Notes under the pieces: model-generated | What the model saw: the letters and a program-made list of their open reading frames with translations, nothing else | Told to the model about the DNA's origin: nothing | Databases searched by the model: none | Origin: Atrina japonica | Taxonomy: Eukaryota; Mollusca; Bivalvia; Pterioida; Pinnidae | Length of the DNA stretch: 64,000 nt | Direction: 5' to 3' | NCBI GenBank assembly: GCA_030159075.1 | Contig: BROG01000987.1 | Location: forward strand, 62,001-126,000 | Part shown: positions 45,491-55,689 of the stretch, piece after piece | Position numbering within the stretch: position 1 is the first letter of the stretch | Layout of the letters: every line of letters starts with the position of its first letter | Position numbers and translations under genes: made by a program

Positions 45491-45850
45491 TCTAGATCAC
45501 TATACTTGTTGATGATAATATTTATCCAGGTCACAATGTGTATATGTATATCTAAGTCACGATTTAATATGAGTGATTATATTCGAGTCAAGAATAATGA
45601 TAAGAATCCTGGTCATGATTTATTAAGACTATTTTATCCAGGTTACGATTTATTTAAGATTACTTGAATGATCTTATCCAAGTCACGATTTAATTGATAG
45701 GAAGGTGATTAATTGAAATGTTATGTCATTAATTCAGATCATGATTTAGTAAGAAGTAAATTGATTCTATGTTCAGGTCACAAATTATTGAGAAATGATT
45801 ATTGAATGATTGAAATTTTATGATTTAAATGTTATGTAATTCAAGTCACA
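45491..45850 (+). repeat. Degenerate repeat in element 3' region, AGGTCA-like motifs
   Basis: About nine spaced copies of a TCCAGGTCACGATTTA-like phrase (for example TCCAGGTCACAATGTG, CTAAGTCACGATTTAAT, CCAAGTCACGATTTAAT, TTCAGGTCACAAATTA) at irregular spacing of 30-60 bp between the env-like gene and the 3' LTR. AGGTCA is the nuclear-receptor half-site (established knowledge); whether it matters here is speculation. Confidence 0.6.
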
Positions 45851-45941
45851 CCAATGGGGAAATTTATAAAGATTTAAGGGGAAATCATAATTAATATAAA
45901 AAGTATCTATAAATGAAATTTTTACAATTTAGTAAAAATTT

Positions 45942-45954
45942 CAGAGGATAGGGA
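45942..45954 (+). other. Candidate polypurine tract
   Basis: AGAGGATAGGGA, a purine-rich run ending about 6 nt before the 3' LTR. It is the usual primer site for plus-strand DNA. Confidence 0.5.
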
Positions 45955-45959
45955 CGTTT

Positions 45960-46667
45960 TGTAACAATATGAGGTACGGGAGATAATACTTTTATGAAAT
46001 TATATGAATAGTAAAATTGGTGTGCCTTGGATTAGTAAATAATGTGCACATACATATACATTGTATTTGGGAAAATGCGGGCAGCTAAATTAAGTGATTT
46101 TGTAATTCGGCTATACATAGTGTTGACAGTCATTTAGGCATGATTATGAAAATACATAATAGAAATTCTAAATTCCAAATTGTAATCAGCATTAATATCT
46201 AAATATACTGTTTTGGATAAACAAGTTGTCAACACCTTCACAAATTACAGCAGCAATTGCAGCTGCAAGTTAAAAGGTCAAATATCTGTCATCATCAGCT
46301 TTAGTAAACAAGTTTTGATTGTAATGTTAAATGATATAAAGTACTAAAATCGCACTGAAAGTGATGGGGTAGAAGGGTTACTAAAGGTTGGATTGTGACA
46401 GATTTGAATGAGATTAGCGCCAGTATTCTTCCAATTGTATGTTCACAAATATGTATAGAAGTTTCTGGAACTTTGGTGTTTTACGTTGGTTAAAATTAAT
46501 AATCCTATATAAACATCAAGGTTTCAAAAGCACTTCAGACCAGACCGGGGAGTGAGAGAGGACGCAATTATACTCTCTGTAACTTGTTACCAATGCTGCA
46601 ACTCTAAATAAAATCTATACGATCACGACTGACTTATTGATACTTGTAATAAGAAGAGAGGGTTACA
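45960..46667 (+). repeat. 3' LTR, 708 bp
   Basis: Near-identical to the 5' LTR; see the differences given there. TATA-type CTATATAAA at about 46505 and AATAAA at 46607-46612, which would end element transcripts. A GAGG duplication follows. Confidence 0.95.
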
Positions 46668-47834
46668 GAGGGCACCATTTTTACAAATAAAATCTTTAGA
46701 AAAAAATATCTATTTTAAGGAACTAAGTTCACTACAACATAATTCTTTATCGCTCTATGATTTTTAAGATGCCAGTGTTTAGCTGATAAAACAATTTTAT
46801 GTAAAGATATAACTGTAAAATAACGTAATAATAGGGATAAAATAAAGTGTGTTTTGTCATTTTCATACAAAGCTATCTGTAAAATATATTTACCGAAAGG
46901 AAAATATGAAAAAGAAAAGAAACGAAATTATACAAATATGTGACTGGGGAAGGATGAAAACACGAGACATGAATCACCGATTGGGGGCAGTGCAGTGTTG
47001 AATGCTCATTTCAAAATCAGTATTAACCACCACCTCCCAATGCATTTTATTTCTTTATTCATACCCTAGACAACTTATTTTAAATGCAATTTTACCCCTT
47101 ATCAACACTTCTTTTTTTTTTTTTTTTTTTTTATTAATGGTGTTCTGCACCCGGAGACACTTTTTTCTGGAATAGCCCTGATATAAGGACTAATAGCCCT
47201 GATATAAGGACTATAATAATTCATTAACCTACACAACTGCTTGATCTAAGTTAAAATACCACTTAGCTGTGACAAATGTACTTGGAATCGTAGTCTATGA
47301 CACGTCTTTATACATTTCTTCTGTTTGATTGATTTTAATTAATTAACAATCCCGTCAATCACTACTCGATTAGGTCAGGACTTATTTGTCACTCGGTTAT
47401 CAAAACACCTTTTGTTTAATTTTCCTGGTGTGTTTCAGGCTTACAGCATTGAATTTTTATAAATTTACTGATAATTATTCGAACTAAAGGAATATACAAA
47501 TTGGGACTTGGAAAAGACTTAGAGGTTTCAAGAAATTTGAGGTTTTGACATTCGAGAGATCTAGAGTAAATTTACTTAATTTATGAAGGAAAAAAGTTGG
47601 GACCTGTATGAAACTTCGAGCCATCAAGAGTCACCTGTATTAAAATGTTTCCAGTAGTTTGTTTAAAGAAATTGTAATTATTAAAGATGTGAAAAAGAAT
47701 TTTCATCATATAAAACCTAATTTAAAACCCTAGATGTGGGAAAACAAAGCACCCAGGTATTGAGTTATTTACCTTTAATCAGCTAGAAATATTGTTGTTC
47801 CTGTTGTCTTAGATTTTATTTTCTTCTTGCATAG
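46668..47834. other. Intron right of the retrotransposon
   Basis: Remainder of the split TIR element, with a poly-T run at 47112-47132. Then a repeat near 47480-47635 ending CATCAAGAGTCACCTGTA, which resembles inverted sequence at 35857-35940 (TACAGTTTACTCTTGAT). No gene is visible. Confidence 0.45.
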
Positions 47835-48085
47835 ATATAAAAGGAAAGTCTACATGGGAGAGTGTGCACACAATGGTAGAGGCAAAGTGTGCTTTGAAAT
47901 GGTTGTTGGAGCAAGCTGTTAGTGCAAAGGCAGACACTAGTAAATTGCAAGGCAAATTAAAAGACTCGGAATTTAGCCATAATGACAACAAAGATTTGAT
48001 AAACAGATTAGAAACAGAACTAAAAGAGAGTAAAAGTCAACAAGAACAAGAGCTTATCAAGCAGCAGAAACAGCATGAGGAAAAG
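47835..48085 (+). CDS. KIF4: KIF4 chromokinesin, exon F
   Basis: The acceptor is CTTCTTGCATAG and the donor GTACAT at 48086. It opens with 2 nt that complete the split Asp codon of exon E, then reads 83 codons to phase 0. It carries the conserved block TMVEAKCALKWLLEQAVSAK, matching [20 protein letters not shown] of KIF4A. It then runs as a Gln/Glu/Lys-rich coiled coil ending KQQKQHEEK, matching the MEQQHQEK stretch. The preceding 12.1-kb intron contains the complete LTR retrotransposon. Confidence 0.95.
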
Positions 48086-48418
48086 GTACATCATTAGAGT
48101 GTCAACTAAAGTTAACAGATCATGCCCATCTGCAGTTGGTTGTCGAAAATTAAAATGATGGTTTTAAGTCAACTAAATCATAATGTCATTCCTATTGTGA
48201 TACTCTTTTTGTCTTTCTGCCAACTGTTCACTCTATTGGTAATCATTTTTTTAAATCATTTGCACCAAATTCTGACATCTGACCCAACCATACTAGGGGT
48301 GTATCAATAATTTACTGTCAATTTATAAATTGATAACCCACACATGAGCCACTTGATACAAATGATTCTGTTTGGGATAAATGTCAAAGCCAGTGGGGAT
48401 CAGTGATCAGTGCATATA

Positions 48419-48577
48419 CAGTGGAACGATGCTATTAAGACCAGCTAACTGACTGACTCAAAGTGATTAGTCAGGTGATTTCTTAAGGTAGGTTCTATAC
48501 TCATTAGATATTTATCAGGAGACTGAAATGCAAGGGTGGTCTCCTAAGTGAGGTGGTCATTAGAATTGATTCCACTG
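48419..48577. mobile_element. TA-flanked MITE, 159 bp
   Basis: Ends CAGTGGAA and TTCCACTG, flanked by TA at 48417-48418 and 48578-48579. Internal inverted similarity (TTAAGACC / GGTCATTA). Noncoding; Tc1/mariner-pogo-type by target site. Confidence 0.7.
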
Positions 48578-48903
48578 TAAATGTTGATTTTTGTTCGTTT
48601 TTGTTTTTTATGGACAGTTGGGAGAACTTAAAATGCCATTTTCCTTTAAATATGTCATCTTTTCAGCACATTTGAGCTGAAAGCAAAGCTTAAGTGATCT
48701 TTAGGCATATGCATCATTCATCATCTTTGTTTGATAATCTGTCACTTTTTCTTTAAATTACTTCTTCTCAAGAACCACTGCAGTGTTAGAAATGAATCAT
48801 GCCCTCGGTGGCTCTCATTTATCCAACATAAGGAAGTTGGTTTCTGTTTCATTTTTTTCAGTCTAGTCAATGCCATGTTTCTTTTAAAATTTGGATTTTA
48901 CCT

Positions 48904-49140
48904 GCTTGCTGTGGTCTAGTGATAAGAGTGTTCCACATGGGTTCAATATCCGGTCAAGGTCATACCAGCATACCAAGTGAAAGTCATAGGATTTTCAGAT
49001 GAGACTTCAAACCAAGGTCCATCATTGCTGCATGTAGAAGTACCCTCACTGCATTTGAGTTAGTCATTAAGGCCAAAATTTGTAGCAATTCATCTAAAGC
49101 TTGTAACAAGGAATGAAAAATTTCTTGGAGGGATGTAAAA
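48904..49140 (+). repeat. Candidate tRNA-derived SINE
   Basis: Pol III promoter-like A box GTGGTCTAGTGA (48911-48922) and B box GGGTTCAATATCC (48939-48951), 16 nt apart (about 28 nt start to start). A tRNA-unrelated body follows, ending GGAGGGATGTAAAAG. The B box deviates from GGTTCGANTCC. No target duplication was seen. Confidence 0.5.
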
Positions 49141-49195
49141 GAACAAACTAACAGTTTTACTTAGAGCTGATATGTTATTGTTTTTGCATTTGCAG

Positions 49196-49276
49196 GTGCT
49201 GTTTATACTGAGGCAGATGAGAATTGACAATAATGTCTCTCTTCCGGATGATGTCAAAGAGCGACTTCAAGTTCAG
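49196..49276 (+). CDS. KIF4: KIF4 chromokinesin, exon G
   Basis: The acceptor is TTTGCATTTGCAG and the donor GTCAGA at 49277. It is 27 codons, phase 0. VLFILRQMRI follows directly from exon F's HEEK, as VLYLLSQL follows HQEK in KIF4A. The remainder (SLPDDVKERLQVQ) is less conserved. It is too short for an ORF search; I identified it by splice signals, phase and position. Confidence 0.88.
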
Positions 49277-50369
49277 GTCAGATGGAGTTTTTAGTGGTAG
49301 GGGATGGGGACTGTAGGTTTATCTTCATCAGACAGGTTTTGGTTTAAGTTTTATACTTGCTCATCATTTACTACAAGGTTTCAAAGGTAGGGTGCATGTA
49401 TTTTTTCATCTCCCAGATAAAGATAAGAGTAAATTCAGAATTTCCTTAATAGAAATGAACTCACATTCCTTGCTTTTATAGAAATACTCACATCGCACAA
49501 ACAGTTTTCTCTTCTTTATGGCTATTTAGGTCATTGCTTTCAAATTATTGAACAGATAACTTAATATGTGAGGTGTATTAATTATTTTTATTAAAGCCAA
49601 TTAGTTCATAAACAAGCCTTTAGCAATGACATATGGTATGATTTTATACAAAAGAGGCCAGTATAATCTCAAAACTGTCTCACTTTTTGTTTACAAAGAT
49701 GTATTAGAAAGTTGTGGGAATTATCTTAAGATCATAAATTGTGGATGTGATGTTAAATTATGCTCAGATTTATGACAATTTCCCTTTTCTTTATACACAT
49801 ATATATATTTTGGTATGCCATTGTCTGTCAGTGCATGATTTTACACAATGTATGGTTCATGACGACCAGATACATTTTAACTTTGGTCATTACTGAGTTA
49901 TGGGAGTTATCATCATAGTTTGAAATGTTTGACAATATATCAAACTTGCTTTCACAAATCCCTACGAAATTTTACGCACTGTATGATTCCATGAAGACTA
50001 GGTACCTTTTGAGTCTTACGATTTAAATTTTGCTTTACAGAGTTATGGCACTTTATTTGTTACAATTTGAGAAAAATTAGACATGTTTGAGAATAGGCCA
50101 AGTTTGCTTTCACAAAAAATAGGCACCTTTTGATACTCAAGATTTTTACTTTTGTTGTTTAGTGAAATTTGTTAAAATTCAATAAAGATTGGACACAATG
50201 ATTATGTGCATATTTTGGCTTTTGCTGTTGCAGAATTTTGGGAAACTTAATAAAATTCAATAAAGATTTGACACAGTGGGCGTGTTTTGACTTTTGCTGT
50301 TGCAGAGGTTAGGGAAATTTGTTAAAATTAAATAAAAAATGGACACGATGGGATGGGTGTATTTTGAGG
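49277..50369. other. Intron after KIF4 exon G, degenerate tandem segments
   Basis: About five degenerate copies of a 100-bp-type segment with ACTTTTGCT...ACAGAGTTATGG and ACCTTTTGA phrases lie at 49860-50330, similar to a pair at 34940-35070. The ACAG steps resemble splice acceptors but lead to no open frame. Confidence 0.45.
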
Positions 50370-50839
50370 CTATAGGACAGACACCACCAAATATTTTCCC
50401 ATAGGCCTCAATGCTAATTTACAAAACTTCAGGTCACTGTCACTCCCATGTTTGTTATAACTGGGTCAAATAAGTACCCTGTGGTGGAAGATCAATATTT
50501 TTGATAACAAAATTTGCAATCAAAAGTATAGGTTGCCGTTGCATTTTTACTTCAAATTTTCACTTGTTTACAACTCGTAGTATTCCGCACCAAAGGAAAA
50601 TATCTATTCTCATATGACCCCTCCCTTTCAATTTTTCAACCGTCAACCCTATAATTTCCAAAGTACTACCAATATTCATGTATCTTTTTTATCACCTTTA
50701 TTTCACTTATTAATGGCAAAACTAATTTTTTCATTTAATGACCAATCAGATCGCTGGGCTCATTTTACCCTCCGCACAACTTTGGGTGTCCAAAATGTCT
50801 GCGCCCATGTTGTAAACAAAGCCGGTGTTTTTCCTATAG
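50370..50839 (+). repeat. 465-bp direct repeat, copy 1, with inverted ends
   Basis: Starts CTATAGGACAGACACC and ends GGTGTTTTTCCTATAG, so this copy has about 16-bp imperfect inverted termini like a MITE. It is identical by eye to copy 2 except for one T in a T-run. Confidence 0.85.
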
Positions 50840-52860
50840 ATTTATCCAAAACATTGCCAAAAATAGTCATTTTGCATTTTTTGGAAATCTCACTAACTGT
50901 ACACCAAGCCCCCTTAATAATGAGGATGGGAACCCAACATGAAGAGAAACACAGTCTATAATGTGTCACACCCCTACCTCTCAATCCCATTCATTGATAT
51001 TAACAAATAAATGCATTATATGAAGAAGTTGTCTGTTTTTCTTTCATGATTTTCATTCAGAATTGTTTGTAACACATATACTTCATTATTTTGAATGATT
51101 TCATACCATTATTTACCAATATTGACCATGATATCAAATAAGGGTAGAAGGTACCCCTTAATAATGGAAAAAAGTGACAAAATATACCATTTTCTTCACA
51201 AAAACTTAAAATTTGGATCATTACTTAATGAGCATGGAACCAATTAGGCACCAGAAGTAAGGAAGAATTTCTAAAGCTCACTTAATAGTAAACCATGTCA
51301 TTTTTTATATCATCAAATTGCTTTTATTGACAAGGAATGAAGTGCACCCTTAATAAAAGTGTAAAACTTCTGGGAGGGGATACCCTTACATACAACACAT
51401 TTCAATAGACTTATTGTGTTCATTTATATAAAATATGTTATGTAATCATTTTCAGACATGTCCATGTTTTGTTTCATCCCTTAATTACAGTCTCATGATG
51501 TAAGTAATTAAATACAGAGGGCAGATAACTGAGTCTGACTTTAAAATGACTGACACTTAAATGGTGCAAAATGATAGTCAAATTGCTTTTTAAAGGATAT
51601 GACATATGTATAGTTCTGTTTCAGGTGAAAAATTAAGTCAAATTTTAAATTATACTAAGTTTTGAAACCAGTAAAAGTCAATATCAGGTGTTAATTTTTG
51701 TCTGGTATGACCCCAAGAGAGTGTTAAGTGACATTTGCTGGAGGGGGGGAGGGTGAAAAAATGTGATTCAAAACAAAAAAAGCATGACTGAAAAATTTAG
51801 AAAACTTATGAAAACATGCAACTTGAATGAATATTAGATGCGTTAATACAGAAAAATATATAATTGATACTTTATAATTATCTTTACAGGTACTTGAGTA
51901 TGATAATTAGATAAAAATCTCTTATTGGACAATATTTGCTGGATTTAAAAAATTGAAATATTCCTTCTACAGGTTAAAATGTTGATAGATTATGAAAAAA
52001 AAATGTTAAAACGCCCTATTTCTAAAGAAATTTTTTATTTACAAATTTTTATTACCCAAAATTTAACACAGTATGACCTAACCACAATATGGAAATTCTT
52101 GTGTACAGATCAGCATAAGGGGGGGGGGGGGGGGGGGGGGGGGGGTATTTAAATTAATTTTATATACTGTTTACAGTGTATATGGCATGATGAAATAATT
52201 TACTGATGAGACTTAAATGCTGAAATGCAGTTTAATACAATTTTCTTAAAAATGAGATGGTTTTTACCCTTCAGATACAGTACATATATACAACTAAAGG
52301 TACAAAATACACTGCATGAGTAAAATGACATGGTCCAATATGTAGATTTTGCCCTTAAAAAAAAAGAAAATCAACCAGTCTTTACCTCAAAAAGGTCTGA
52401 TTTTAATTCAAATGAGTTTAAAATTTACAATAGAAACATCATTTCCAAAATATCTCGCTAAAATTAGTCACTATGCATAACCATAACTATATGATTTATT
52501 TATAAAAGAACATGTGCATGTTTGTAGGAGAGGGTGGGGGTTGTACTTGAATTTTCCAAGAACAGATGAAATTTTGACCAATAAATGATAAAATATTAGT
52601 TCTAGGTGTAATATAAAACATACTGATAAAATTAAGAGATCTCAATATGCAACAAATGCATAATAATGTGTGTAGAGGCAGCACACCTATTAAATTTGCA
52701 CCTTGTGGACCCCCCAACAGGTGCCCCATTTCATAGAGACCCTCAGATCTGTTTAAAAGTATGAGTAAAAGTGAATGAATTGCAATTTGGGTGATAAAAA
52801 TTAGAGAAATGGCTTAGTTTAAGGCTTCAACCAGCCTACATGTGTCAAATGTGAATTTCT
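50840..52860. other. Sequence between the 465-bp repeats
   Basis: 2.0 kb of AT-rich DNA with several CCCCTTAATAATG-like phrases, a 27-nt poly-G run (52119-52145) and no coding similarity. Confidence 0.4.
52119..52145. repeat. Poly-G tract (27 nt)
   Basis: An uninterrupted run of G on the plus strand, within the KIF4 transcribed strand sense. Confidence 0.95.
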
Positions 52861-53324
52861 CTATAGGACAGACACCACCAAATATTTTCCCATAGGCCTC
52901 AATGCTAATTTACAAAACTTCAGGTCACTGTCACTCCCATGTTTGTTATAACTGGGTCAAATAAGTACCCTGTGGTGGAAGATCAATATTTTTGATAACA
53001 AAATTTGCAATCAAAAGTATAGGTTGCCGTTGCATTTTTACTTCAAATTTTCACTTGTTTACAACTCGTAGTATTCCGCACCAAAGGAAAATATCTATTC
53101 TCATATGACCCCTCCCTTTCAATTTTCAACCGTCAACCCTATAATTTCCAAAGTACTACCAATATTCATGTATCTTTTTTATCACCTTTATTTCACTTAT
53201 TAATGGCAAAACTAATTTTTTCATTTAATGACCAATCAGATCGCTGGGCTCATTTTACCCTCCGCACAACTTTGGGTGTCCAAAATGTCTGCGCCCATGT
53301 TGTAAACAAAGCCGGTGTTTTTCC
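52861..53324 (+). repeat. 465-bp direct repeat, copy 2
   Basis: Starts CTATAGGACAGACACC. Identity to copy 1 stops at GGTGTTTTTCC, so the last TATAG is missing. It lies 200 bp upstream of KIF4 exon H. Confidence 0.85.
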
Positions 53325-53523
53325 ATTAGCGCAGCTGCTTATTTCTTCTTTTTCTTCTAGTGTTTAATTTTTTTTTTTTTTTTGTAATGATTAAATGACT
53401 TGACAATACTCAATATTGTACATTCTTTGAAAGAGAGCTATCACGATCATAATGATGTTAGGAAAAACTGAACACATACATGTATACAAATGAAGAAAAG
53501 GCTTTAACATTTATATTTTGTAG

Positions 53524-53601
53524 GCAATTGAGATAGAAAAGCTGAGTCATTTACATGAAGAGCTCCAAAAGAAAACAGATGAATGTGAGGCGCTTAAAAA
53601 G
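53524..53601 (+). CDS. KIF4: KIF4 chromokinesin, exon H
   Basis: The acceptor is ATATTTTGTAG and the donor GTAATG at 53602. It is 26 codons, phase 0 to phase 0. It encodes AIEIEKLSHLHEELQKKTDE and CEALKK, an amphipathic coiled coil that fits between exons G and I where KIF4A has its EELEKMREVCEQNQ stretch. The family match over so short a piece is weak, but the splice sites and phase are good. Confidence 0.8.
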
Positions 53602-54868
53602 GTAATGATCTATGTTGTATTTACATTTATTTTGTGTGATGTATATACATGTATTGTAACTGTAACTGTGGCTGTAAGCCTACCTCACACTTAGAACTGA
53701 GCAGTGATTTCAACATAACTGTGTAAAATTATTGGCCAGATTGCGATGCAAATACCATATTTGAATTGGAGATATCTGTCTGTCAGAGTCCAAGATATGG
53801 TTTAGTTGTAACTCGAATAATTACTGCACCCTAATGCAGCCAGGGTTCTCCAGAGGGTTTTAAGACAAAATGTTAATAAATACATCAGCCCCCTACAAAT
53901 TATATTGGCCAATCATGGGCAACAATCATAAAATTAAGCACGGTCGTTATTTCTGACATTCATCTGCTTGTTTACAAATATGGTTATTGCTAGCTATTTA
54001 AGTGATATCAAGGATGAATATATGTTCTAATTAAAAAAAAACAATGAAAATATGTTGAATGTATACTGCAAATGAATGATAGGTTTACAGTTGTAATTTA
54101 ACAAACAGGTTATGATGAATCAAAACTTTCATTTACCTATTATTTGAGTACTGTTAAATCTTTACAATGGCATAATTTGTTTCTTTTTTTTATCCCTTTT
54201 TAGATTTCAGAATAGTCTGGTAAAATAATGTATATCAATACATATCGTACCAAGAACCAAATCAGGGGGTGTAATTTTTTTCTGAAATCAACTCACACTG
54301 TCGGACTAATAAGTCTCAAGGCTGACTTGCCCTTATATGACTTCCACTTGCCCTTCAAATTTTGTAATATTCTCTATATATTTCTGTTTATATATGTACA
54401 TGTTTATTTGTTTTTTTTGGTTTTGTTTTTTGGTTTTTTTTGTATTTTTGAATTATGTTTGTTACCCATTTGTTTTTAATTAATATATAATTTAGTTCAA
54501 CTCTATTGATTGAAATAGTAAAAGGCTGCATAACATCATTTTTTCTAGTATCAACTAAATATTTATACCACATTTACCCCTAACAATTTGGACTAGGCTA
54601 AGTCATTGATTTAGTTACAGAAGAATCCTTTATTTTTCAGGTGTTGAGTTAAATATGCATGTTTTTTTTTAATTTGATTGCATTTTATTTTTTTTTATAA
54701 ACCTAATTAAAAATGTAAAGTGTTCAGTCACATGTTATCAAACATGCCATTTTATGATAATAATAATGATGATAATGATGTTGATAATCATAATCATTCT
54801 TGGTCAACAGTGTAATCAATATGATTGATACATGAGTTATACAGGATTTTACCCTTTATTTTTAAATA

Positions 54869-55046
54869 CAGTGAAACCTGTATACAGGGGCCACCCAATG
54901 GACCAGAAAATATTTACCTTTATGTGCAGGTCACCCTTATACACAGGTTCAATTTAATTGAAATATGCAGTCAAGGGACTTGAAAAAACTGCCTTTATAA
55001 ACAGGTAATCCTCATATAGAGGTGGCCGCAATTGCAGGTTTTACTG
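54869..55046. mobile_element. TA-flanked MITE, 178 bp
   Basis: CAGTGAAACCTG at the left and CAGGTTTTACTG at the right, with TA on both sides (54867-54868, 55047-55048). Pogo/Tigger-like termini. The interior is imperfectly palindromic (CAGGGGCCACC / GGTGGCCGC). Confidence 0.75.
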
Positions 55047-55689
55047 TACAAATTTCTATGTTTGTATGAACACTAAGCCTAGAACATGCTCTTACTATGC
55101 ACCATTATTTATATCCAATAAAATAGATCAAGGAGAATCATGTCCAGTGCTTGCTAATATGTCACCAAGGTCACGATCTTCCACAAAAATGTGGCAAACA
55201 AAGAATCAGAAAGCCTTAGGCTAATCGCATATTGGAATTGCATGGGACCCTTTGCCAGGTTGAAAATAACAAAACTCTCAGTAAATCAAATTGAGTTTGA
55301 GAGTAAGTAAATTGTTTTGAAATGGGAAACATGTCGCTGTACATCTGTGATAAAGACACAACCAAAATATGAGAGGAAAATGGATCAATGTTTTTGTGTA
55401 GATTAACCAAGGCTACTGAAATGTAGAAGACTGTTTTTAATCACTACTGAAAAGTATATATAGCTTATTGAACAATGGAATTAAAGATTATAGACCTTAA
55501 TTTGTCTGTAACCAGCACCGTCAAAGTTTCACTTGGATGACAAGGGGCTAGGACCAAACTTGGCTTCCATGGCTAAATATAGAATAAATGAGTCAGCAGA
55601 TATTTTTTATTTAACACATTTATCTCCAAAATTATTAAAGCTAGAAAAAGAAATATTACATTAAACTGAGCAGCTTGCAAAAATCTTTC

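Larger units (their letters stand above)
36590..46667 (+). mobile_element. Ty3/mdg4-type LTR retrotransposon with env-like third gene, 10.1 kb
   Basis: LTRs at 36590-37292 and 45960-46667 begin TGTAACAATATG and end GGGTTACA. A 4-bp duplication GAGG flanks the element (36586-36589 and 46668-46671). The order is LTR, candidate PBS, gag with zinc knuckles, protease, RT, RNase H, integrase, env-like gene, a repeat-rich 3' region, polypurine tract, LTR. Protease-RT-RNase H-integrase order and the YLDD RT box define Metaviridae. Gag, pol and env are all broken by frameshifts. It is a copy in a host intron on the same strand as KIF4. Confidence 0.93.
36073..47177. mobile_element. Older TIR element split by the Ty3 retrotransposon
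   Basis: GGACTATTCCAGAAAAAAAG at 36073 and its inverted counterpart at 47153-47177 (GGAGACACTTTTTTCTGGAA type) form about 25-bp terminal inverted repeats. The right end is tandemly duplicated outside (AGCCCTGATATAAGGACTA twice, from 47173). Between them lie about 0.5 kb, the LTR element, then about 0.5 kb. The simplest reading is a roughly 1-kb noncoding DNA transposon into which the retrotransposon jumped. Target duplication not resolved. Confidence 0.5.

Noticed and set aside
48904..48975. A functional tRNA gene
   Set aside because: It has A- and B-box-like motifs only. No cloverleaf with acceptor-stem pairing could be drawn, so I called it SINE-like.
49780..50330. Repeated TTTTGCTTTACAG acceptor-like sites as extra KIF4 exons
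   Set aside because: They are part of a degenerate tandem repeat. No open frame follows in the right phase, and exon G joins exon H in phase without them.
50614..50961. 115-aa ORF starting inside the 465-bp repeat
   Set aside because: The frame runs across the repeat boundary, the second repeat copy breaks it by one base, and it has no recognisable domain.
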